NCBI GenBank assembly: GCA_023430825.1
Contig: JAEYYL010000413.1
Coordinates: 1-10,793 of the forward strand
DNA from: Verrucomicrobiota bacterium
GTDB taxonomy: Bacteria > Verrucomicrobiota > Verrucomicrobiia > Opitutales > Opitutaceae
Length of the DNA: 10,793 nt
Direction of reading: 5' to 3'
Shown here piece by piece: positions 5,699 through 10,793 of this stretch; the stretch's first letter is position 1; every line of letters begins with the position of its first letter. The notes beneath the pieces were generated by a model. The model saw nothing but the letters and a program-made list of their open reading frames with translations. It ran no database searches and was not told where the DNA came from. The translations under genes were made by a program, and so were the position numbers.

Positions 5699-8040
5699 AT
5701 CACTCATCCCATTCCTCCGAGAAACCGGACCGCCACGCGCACGGAGCGAAAAACCACCTCGATTGCTGTGGGCATCACCCTCACCACGACGCCAGCATCC
5801 AACCCTCCGCCGCCGCGAAATACTTCTGCCCGATGTGCGCCGGCGTCGAATCCGACCGGCCGGGCGATTGCCCGAAGTGCGGCATGGCGTTGGAGCGCAA
5901 CCCGGCTTGGGCAGGCACCGGCGCAACGCTCTTCACCTGCCCGATGCACCCCGAGGTGCGACAGGATCAGCCCGGCGATTGTCCGAAGTGCGGCATGCCG
6001 CTCGAGCCGTTGAACACCGCGGACGACGATGGCGAAGACGATGCCGCGTTGAAGCTCCTCGCCCGCAAACTCGGGATCGGCGCGCTGCTCGCCCTACCCG
6101 TATTCTTTTCGGCGATGGCCGGCATGATCCCAGGCCTCCCGGCCAACATCGCCGCCGCAGGCGAGGGCCGGCGCTGGATGGAATTTCTCCTCGCGACTCC
6201 CGTGGTTTTCTGGGCCGGCGATTTCATCTGGCGGCGCGCGTGGAGCTCCCTGCGCCATCGCAGCGCCAACATGTATTCGCTGCTCGGTCTCGGTATCGGC
6301 GCGGCTTACGTTTTCTCCGTGGTCGCGCTGCTCGCGCCCGATCTCTTTCCTCACGAAATGCAGCACGGCGGCGTCGCCGGCCTCTACTTCGAGGCGGCTG
6401 CGGTCATCACCGTTCTCGCCGTGTTCGGCGAATATCTCCAGGAACGCGCGCGTCGTCGCACCGGCCAGGCGGTGAAGGCTCTCCTCGGCCTCGCCCCCAA
6501 AACCGCGCGCCGCATCACCGAAGGTCGCGAGGAAGACGTGCCCCTCGACCAGATCCGCGTCGGCGATCTGCTGCGCGTGCGCCCCGGCGAAAAAGTCCCG
6601 CTCGACGGCGTGATCGTCGAGGGTCGCAGCAACGTCGACGAATCCATGCTCACCGGCGAACCGCTGCCCGTCGAAAAAAGCGCCGGCGACCGCGTCATCG
6701 GCGCCACCGTCAACCAGACCGGCGGCTTCGTTCTGCGCGCCGAAAAAGTCGGCGCCGACACACTCCTCGCGCAGATCGTCCACCTCGTCGCGCAGGCCCA
6801 ACGCAGCCGCGCGCCGATCCAGGCACTCGCCGACAAGGTGTCCGCGTGGTTCGTCCCGGCAGTCATCGCGGTCGCCATCACCACCGCTGTCGTCTGGTTC
6901 CTCTGGGGCCCCGCGCCCGCCCTGCCCTACGCCCTCACCAACGCCGTCGCCGTGCTCATCATCGCCTGCCCCTGCGCCCTCGGACTCGCCACACCCATGT
7001 CGATCATGGTCGGCGTCGGACGCGGCGCGCAACTCGGCGTCCTGGTTCGCGACGCCGCCGCGCTACAACGCGCCGAAAAGGTCACACATCTCGTCACCGA
7101 CAAAACCGGCACGCTCACCGAGGGACGCCCGCGCCTGACCCAACTCCACGCCGCCGAATCCGTCGGCGACGACAAACTTCTCGCCTGGGCCGCCGCGCTC
7201 GAGAAAAGCAGCGAACATCCGCTCGCCCACGCCGTGGTAAAGGCGGCCGAAGCGCGCTCCCTCGCCCTTCCGAGCGTCGATCATTTCAACTCGGTGACCG
7301 GCGCGGGCGTCGAAGGCGACATCGCCGGCCAACGTGTGCGCATCGGCCGGCGCACCTGGCTCGCCGACGCCGGCGTCCGCATCCCGCCCGAGTTCGACCA
7401 ACAGGCGGCACGCCTCCTCGAAAGCGGCGGGACCGTCATCTGGGTTGCAATCGAGCGCGAAGTCGCCGGCCTCCTGGCGCTCGCCGATCCGATCAAGGCG
7501 ACCACCGCGGAGGCGGTTCGGCATTTGCATGAACTCGGCTTGAAAATCGTGATGCTCACCGGCGACAACCGCGTCACCGCCGCTGCCGTCGGACGCACAC
7601 TCGGCATCGACGACGTGCGCCCCGAACTCGCGCCGCAGGACAAGCAGCGGATCGTCGAGGAACTGCGCCGGGCCGGTCATGTCGTCGCGATGGCGGGCGA
7701 CGGCATCAACGATGCGCCCGCGCTTGCGGCGGCCGATGTCGGCATCGCCATGGGCACCGGCACCGACATCGCGATCGAGAGCGCGGGGCTGACGCTGGTG
7801 AAAGGCGACCTGCGCGGGATCGTCAACGCGCTCGCACTGAGCCGGCGGACGATGAAAAACATCCGGCAAAACCTCTTCCTCGCGTTCATCTACAATTCGC
7901 TCGGTGTGCCGCTCGCCGCTGGCGTGCTGTATCCATTCTTTGGATGGCTCCTCAACCCGATGTTCGCCGGCGCGGCGATGGCGCTGTCCAGCGTATCGGT
8001 GATCGCCAACGCCCTGCGCCTCCGCCACGTCCGGCTGTGA
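5695..8040 (+). CDS. copA: Cu(+)-translocating P1B-1-type ATPase with His-rich tail and two heavy-metal-binding domains
   Basis: This 781-residue inner-membrane pump uses ATP to export Cu(+), and perhaps Ag(+), from the cytoplasm. The N-terminus is His-rich (2-31, with CC and HHPHH). Two short zinc-ribbon-like metal-binding modules follow (43-67 and 80-104), each ending GDCPKCGM; the first begins CPMC, the second the usual CPMHPEV. There is no ferredoxin-like HMA domain with GMxCxxC. Core motifs: TGE (320-322) in the actuator, CPC (425-427) in the membrane path, phosphorylated Asp469 in DKTGT, HP (508-509) in the nucleotide domain, GDGIND (668-673). Copper-type residues are YN (733-734) and MALSS (762-766) in the last two helices. 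The start is the ATG overlapping the sigma-factor stop; an upstream in-frame TTG at 5656 lies inside the sigma gene and is less likely. It ends 14 bases from the convergent DUF2062 gene. Confidence 0.95.
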   Translation: MNHSSHSSEKPDRHAHGAKNHLDCCGHHPHHDASIQPSAAAKYFCPMCAGVESDRPGDCPKCGMALERNPAWAGTGATLFTCPMHPEVRQDQPGDCPKCGMPLEPLNTADDDGEDDAALKLLARKLGIGALLALPVFFSAMAGMIPGLPANIAAAGEGRRWMEFLLATPVVFWAGDFIWRRAWSSLRHRSANMYSLLGLGIGAAYVFSVVALLAPDLFPHEMQHGGVAGLYFEAAAVITVLAVFGEYLQERARRRTGQAVKALLGLAPKTARRITEGREEDVPLDQIRVGDLLRVRPGEKVPLDGVIVEGRSNVDESMLTGEPLPVEKSAGDRVIGATVNQTGGFVLRAEKVGADTLLAQIVHLVAQAQRSRAPIQALADKVSAWFVPAVIAVAITTAVVWFLWGPAPALPYALTNAVAVLIIACPCALGLATPMSIMVGVGRGAQLGVLVRDAAALQRAEKVTHLVTDKTGTLTEGRPRLTQLHAAESVGDDKLLAWAAALEKSSEHPLAHAVVKAAEARSLALPSVDHFNSVTGAGVEGDIAGQRVRIGRRTWLADAGVRIPPEFDQQAARLLESGGTVIWVAIEREVAGLLALADPIKATTAEAVRHLHELGLKIVMLTGDNRVTAAAVGRTLGIDDVRPELAPQDKQRIVEELRRAGHVVAMAGDGINDAPALAAADVGIAMGTGTDIAIESAGLTLVKGDLRGIVNALALSRRTMKNIRQNLFLAFIYNSLGVPLAAGVLYPFFGWLLNPMFAGAAMALSSVSVIANALRLRHVRL

Positions 8041-8054
8041 GTCCTCCGGATCTG

Positions 8055-8696
8055 TCAAAGCGGAGCGCGATCTTCGCCGCGCCGGCGGAAAATCCGGTCC
8101 AGCAAATCCAACAGCACGCCTCCCACGAGTCCCACGATCGACCCGCCCACGAGCATGGCGCCGATGGCCGCGCGGGCGCGCGTCGTCCACCGCTCGGTTT
8201 CCGGCGCGGACGAGAGCGGTTCGCCGATCGATTCGGCCACATATCCGCTCAACGCGACGAGTTCGGCCTCTTCCGTGACCAGCGGAGAAGCCTCCCCGTT
8301 TGGCCACTGGGCGAGCACCGCGACGCCGAGTTCGTGCGTGAGATAATAAATCGGCCCGGCCGTGAACGGATTGGTGATGAATTGGAGTCCACCCAGCACC
8401 ATGAAATTGCACCGCAACAGCAATGCGGCCAGCAGCGCGAGCGGCATCTGAATGCCGAACAGCGGAAGGAACGAGATCACGGAGCCCGCGTAATACGCGC
8501 GGCGCACGTCCGCGCGACGGATCGACCACAAATAGGACCGCGGTCGCAACGACGCGGCGAACCGTCCGATGATCGGATAGCGGTGCAGCACCGCCCGTCG
8601 CGGCAAATACCGCAGCACCCGCTTCAAGACCCGATAACGGCCCGTGGACGGGTTTGAATCAGAAGGAGGCGGCAACACGCAGCGAACGAAGGACAC
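8055..8696 (-). CDS. DUF2062-family membrane protein
   Basis: The protein is about 213 residues if it starts at the GTG at 8696. The body matches DUF2062: basic N-terminal part RVLKRVLRYLPRR (22-34), then YYAGSVISFLPLFGIQMPLA (68-87) forming a first hydrophobic hairpin, then GGLQFITNPFTAGPIYYLTH (102-121) with the family's TNP motif, and a final hydrophobic segment (AIGAMLVGGSIVGLVGGVLL) before a basic, RRR-containing end. The function of the family is not established; some members are fused to or lie beside glycosyltransferases. The true start is unsure: no ATG lies before the membrane part, and TTG at 8627 (about 190 residues) fits the usual family N-terminus equally well. It follows the antiporter gene by about 20 bases on the same strand, so co-transcription is likely. 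The frame is open far upstream, but that part is a shadow of the antiporter. Confidence 0.82.
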   Translation of the reverse strand: MSFVRCVLPPPSDSNPSTGRYRVLKRVLRYLPRRAVLHRYPIIGRFAASLRPRSYLWSIRRADVRRAYYAGSVISFLPLFGIQMPLALLAALLLRCNFMVLGGLQFITNPFTAGPIYYLTHELGVAVLAQWPNGEASPLVTEEAELVALSGYVAESIGEPLSSAPETERWTTRARAAIGAMLVGGSIVGLVGGVLLDLLDRIFRRRGEDRAPL

Positions 8697-8716
8697 GAGC
8701 CGGGCGCGGAAGTGCG

Positions 8717-10252
8717 TCAGAGCAGCAGGAAACAGAGCGACAGGATCGCCGTCGGCAGCAGCGCGCCGAGCAGCAGGCCGAGCGGTTTCACGCCTTCCGG
8801 GAAATAGCGCTGCAGGAGGCTTTGTCCGGCGGGATTCGGCGCGTTTGCAATCACCGTCAACCCGCCGCCCGTCACCGCGCCGGCGACCACCGCGTATTTC
8901 AGTTCGTCGGTGAAATCCGGCACGAGCGTCGCCAGATAAGTGATCGCGGCGTTGTCGTTCAGCGCCGTGAGCAGCGTCGCGCCGGCGAAGAGCGGCACCG
9001 CCGTCAGACTCGTGAGCACCGGCTCGATCCACCAGCCTTGCAGCCCGCCGTGCACCACCAGCCCGGCAAGAAAAAATCCGACGAGCATCGGCGTCTTGAG
9101 TTCGAGCTTCGCCTGGTGGTGCGCGGTGGCTTGCGCAAACGCCAGGAAGAAAAGAAAGCCGCCGATGAAGAGCGGCGGATAGTGCGCCGTCAGCACGGTG
9201 AACCCGAGGAACGCGAGATGAACGCCGGTGATCCAGGCCGGCACCGGGCGTTCGGTCGCGCCGTCCGCGCCGCGCGCCACCGGCACACGCGTCGCCTCGA
9301 TCGTCGCCAGTTCGCGGCGGAAGATTGCATAATAAACCGCCGTCGACGCGACGATGCCGACGACCGCCTTCCAGCCTAAATTCGTCGCCATGAACGCCGT
9401 GTCCCAGCCCCACGGGCCGGCGACCATCAGCACGGGCGGCGCCGCGAAGTGCGTGAGTGTGCCGCCGACTGATATGTTCACGAACAGCAATCCGAGCGTC
9501 CCATACGCGAGCCGCGGCGATGGCTTCAGCGCGTAGAACTGGCGGCCGAGCAGCAGCGCCGCGATCGTCATCGCCGCCGGCTCGGTGATGAAAGAACCGA
9601 GCACCGGCGCGATGATGAGAATTGAAAGCCACCACGCCGCCACCCGTTCGCGGCCGAGCGATGCGACGCGGCGCAAACTCGCTTCCGCGAAGCGCAGCAC
9701 CGGACGCGTGCCGGCGATCGCCATGATTACGACGACGAACATCGGCTCGGTGTAGTTCACCGCGTGCCCGATGTAGTCGGTGACCGTTCCCCACCCGAAG
9801 AAATACGCGATCGCGCCGGCCAGCGCCAGGACCCAGATGCCGAACACGGCCTCGACCTCGCCGAGGAAGTGAAACATCTGGCCCTTGAAACTCACTTCCT
9901 CCGGCACGCCGTCACCGTCGGTGTCTCCCGGCGGACGGCGGTTTCTGCGGGCGGCGTGTTCTTCCTCGGCAACGTGCGCCCAGTGGCGAAATTTCGCGGT
10001 CAGGAACGTGTGGCAGATCGCGAGCGCGAAAATCGCCAGCGCGACGCCGTTGAACGGTTCCGCTGCGAGCCGATGCTGCAGGATCGCCCACACGCCGCCC
10101 TCGGGGTCCGCATAACTCTCCAGCGGTCGCGGCAGCGGAATATCCGCCACCGTGTCCGCGGCGCGGACGAAAGGGAAACAGCAGGCAAGGCCCAAGACAG
10201 CGATACGGCTCGGGAGGAAACGAATGGCGGCGTTGCACGAAGCGAAACTCAT
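8717..10252 (-). CDS. Putative Na+/H+ antiporter (Na_H_antiport_3-like, ion-transporter superfamily)
   Basis: This 511-residue polytopic membrane protein begins with a hydrophobic, signal-like segment (about 11-31, ending FVRAAD). Further hydrophobic helices follow (about 66-85, 136-155, 168-182, 207-237, 250-278 and on to the end). The paired motifs SFITEPAAMTIAALLL (220-235) and NISVGGTLTHFAAPP (259-273), and LNDNAAITYLATL (431-443) in the second half, are like the re-entrant, cation-binding regions of NhaD/ArsB-type carriers and fit the putative Na+/H+ antiporter family PF07399. The substrate is inferred. A hydrophilic loop holds PPGDTDGDGVPEE (107-119), a calcium-binding-like DxDxDG motif. 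Two starts are possible: the ATG at 10252, chosen because the signal-like helix then begins properly, or an upstream in-frame GTG at 10288 that overlaps the preceding gene. It lies between a small unknown gene and a DUF2062 gene, all on one strand. Confidence 0.85.
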   Translation of the reverse strand: MSFASCNAAIRFLPSRIAVLGLACCFPFVRAADTVADIPLPRPLESYADPEGGVWAILQHRLAAEPFNGVALAIFALAICHTFLTAKFRHWAHVAEEEHAARRNRRPPGDTDGDGVPEEVSFKGQMFHFLGEVEAVFGIWVLALAGAIAYFFGWGTVTDYIGHAVNYTEPMFVVVIMAIAGTRPVLRFAEASLRRVASLGRERVAAWWLSILIIAPVLGSFITEPAAMTIAALLLGRQFYALKPSPRLAYGTLGLLFVNISVGGTLTHFAAPPVLMVAGPWGWDTAFMATNLGWKAVVGIVASTAVYYAIFRRELATIEATRVPVARGADGATERPVPAWITGVHLAFLGFTVLTAHYPPLFIGGFLFFLAFAQATAHHQAKLELKTPMLVGFFLAGLVVHGGLQGWWIEPVLTSLTAVPLFAGATLLTALNDNAAITYLATLVPDFTDELKYAVVAGAVTGGGLTVIANAPNPAGQSLLQRYFPEGVKPLGLLLGALLPTAILSLCFLLL

Positions 10253-10278
10253 GAGACTTGGACGTGGGGTTTGTTCGC

Positions 10279-10638
10279 TCAGACGCACGGGTAACCGAGT
10301 TCGCGAAGCGCGTGAGCGACCTCACGCCAGGGCTGACCACTCGGCTTGAACTGCAGCGTCGCCGGGAAGTTCTTCACCGAATGGTGCAGGCGGACGCCCG
10401 AGAAAAACCACGGATACATTTTGCCGCGGCCGACTTTGACGACCGCGCTCCGGGGGATGCGATACGTGCCACGGCTGCCCGAGAGCACGATCTCGTCCGG
10501 CGTCGCGCTGAGGAAAGCCATCGGTTCCGGACCGAACGTCGCTGCGACGTCGTCCGACATGTGTCCGTCCCAGCGCTGCGGCGCGAGTTTGCTCGAATGG
10601 GCCGTGACGGGTGATTCCAGGTCTTTGATTTTGTTCAT
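10279..10638 (-). CDS. Conserved-looking small protein of unknown function
   Basis: This is a 119-residue ORF with an ATG start and no signal peptide or membrane segment, so probably cytoplasmic. I do not recognise a named family. The middle, from about 38 to 90, alternates short hydrophobic strands with polar turns (AFLSATPDEIVLSG, TYRIPRSAVVKVGRG, PWFFSGVRLHHS), and a helix-like WREVAHALRELGY (104-116) closes the chain. A beta-rich body with a final helix is reminiscent of bacterial PH-like domains, but this is only a shape argument. It precedes the antiporter gene by 26 bases, or overlaps it if that gene starts at its GTG (10288), so the two are probably co-transcribed. It is a plausible gene because its composition is balanced rather than Arg-rich like the antisense shadows. 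Confidence 0.68.
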   Translation of the reverse strand: MNKIKDLESPVTAHSSKLAPQRWDGHMSDDVAATFGPEPMAFLSATPDEIVLSGSRGTYRIPRSAVVKVGRGKMYPWFFSGVRLHHSVKNFPATLQFKPSGQPWREVAHALRELGYPCV

Positions 10639-10793
10639 GGCAGGCTTCTATGGCCGCCGCGCAAGCACCCCAGAACCCGCATCGAAACATGCAGGGCCGT
10701 CGGGTTCGCGCGCAGCGAGGTTGGCGAAACAGCGGCCCGACTGTCTCAATGCCTTCGAAGCGTTCTTCGAACCCGCGCCAAACTCCATCGGGA
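10639..10793. other. Right-edge stretch without a convincing gene
   Basis: About 155 bases upstream of the small minus-strand gene at the window edge. Frames are open in both directions but show no recognisable protein motif. It could hold the promoter of the 10638-8055 gene group or the end of a neighbouring gene. Apart from the hairpin listed separately, I see no RNA gene, repeat family or clear promoter. Confidence 0.5.
10754..10771. repeat. Perfect 7-bp hairpin with CGTT loop
   Basis: TTCGAAG (10754-10760) and CTTCGAA (10765-10771) pair perfectly around the four-base loop CGTT. No run of T follows on either strand, so it is not a standard intrinsic terminator. It could be a chance palindrome, a transcript-end structure or a protein-binding site upstream of the minus-strand genes. 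Confidence 0.45.

Noticed and set aside
5763..7532. A 589-codon plus-strand open frame inside the copper ATPase gene
   Set aside because: Arg-rich translation without motifs, in the +1-type frame of an unmistakable P-type ATPase.
8041..8054. A bidirectional terminator between the convergent ATPase and DUF2062 genes
   Set aside because: The gap is just 14 bases and I found no stem-loop with a T-run there.
8055..9794. A 579-codon minus-strand frame that would fuse DUF2062 to a long N-terminal part
   Set aside because: Only the last roughly 190-213 residues look like protein; the rest is an Arg/Ala-rich shadow of the antiporter gene.

Overview
The window looks like chromosomal DNA of a high-GC Gram-negative bacterium. 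The GC-rich third positions, the near absence of clear Shine-Dalgarno sequences and the character of the ArsR, ArsJ and antiporter proteins would fit the Verrucomicrobiota (Opitutaceae-like). That placement is an impression from the sequence, not a database result. No rRNA, tRNA, CRISPR array, insertion sequence or phage gene was seen.

Layout. (1) Bases 1-4961, minus strand, hold a compact arsenic operon read right to left: arsR, an ars-type glyceraldehyde-3-phosphate dehydrogenase (GAPDH), arsJ, the arsenite efflux permease acr3, a 71-codon remnant or miniature of the arsenate reductase arsC, and an NAD-dependent SDR/epimerase that runs off the left edge. From GAPDH onward the genes abut or overlap by a few bases. 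(2) Bases 4962-5062 are a 101-bp divergent control region with an AT-rich inverted repeat that could be an ArsR-type operator. (3) Bases 5063-8040, plus strand, hold a SigZ-like ECF sigma factor with unusual C-terminal cysteines. Its stop codon overlaps the start of a Cu(+)-type P1B ATPase in an ATGA junction. (4) Bases 8055-10638, minus strand, hold a second group: a small soluble protein of unknown function, a putative Na+/H+ antiporter (Na_H_antiport_3-like) and a DUF2062 membrane protein. It converges on the ATPase gene. (5) Bases 10639-10793 hold no convincing gene, only a perfect small hairpin.

How the genes work together. GAPDH with ArsJ gives an arsenate route: arsenate is built into 1-arseno-3-phosphoglycerate, which ArsJ exports. 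ACR3 exports arsenite. The reductase that would normally feed ACR3 is reduced here to its P-loop end, so this locus probably deals with arsenate mainly through GAPDH/ArsJ and uses ACR3 for arsenite arriving from outside or made by a reductase encoded elsewhere. Next to it, the sigma factor and copper ATPase look like a self-contained copper-response unit sharing one control region with ars. Together they form a small metal/metalloid resistance island. The most interesting points are the sigma factor with possible metal-sensing cysteines coupled to a copper pump, the preserved but truncated arsC, and the SDR gene joined to the end of the ars operon.
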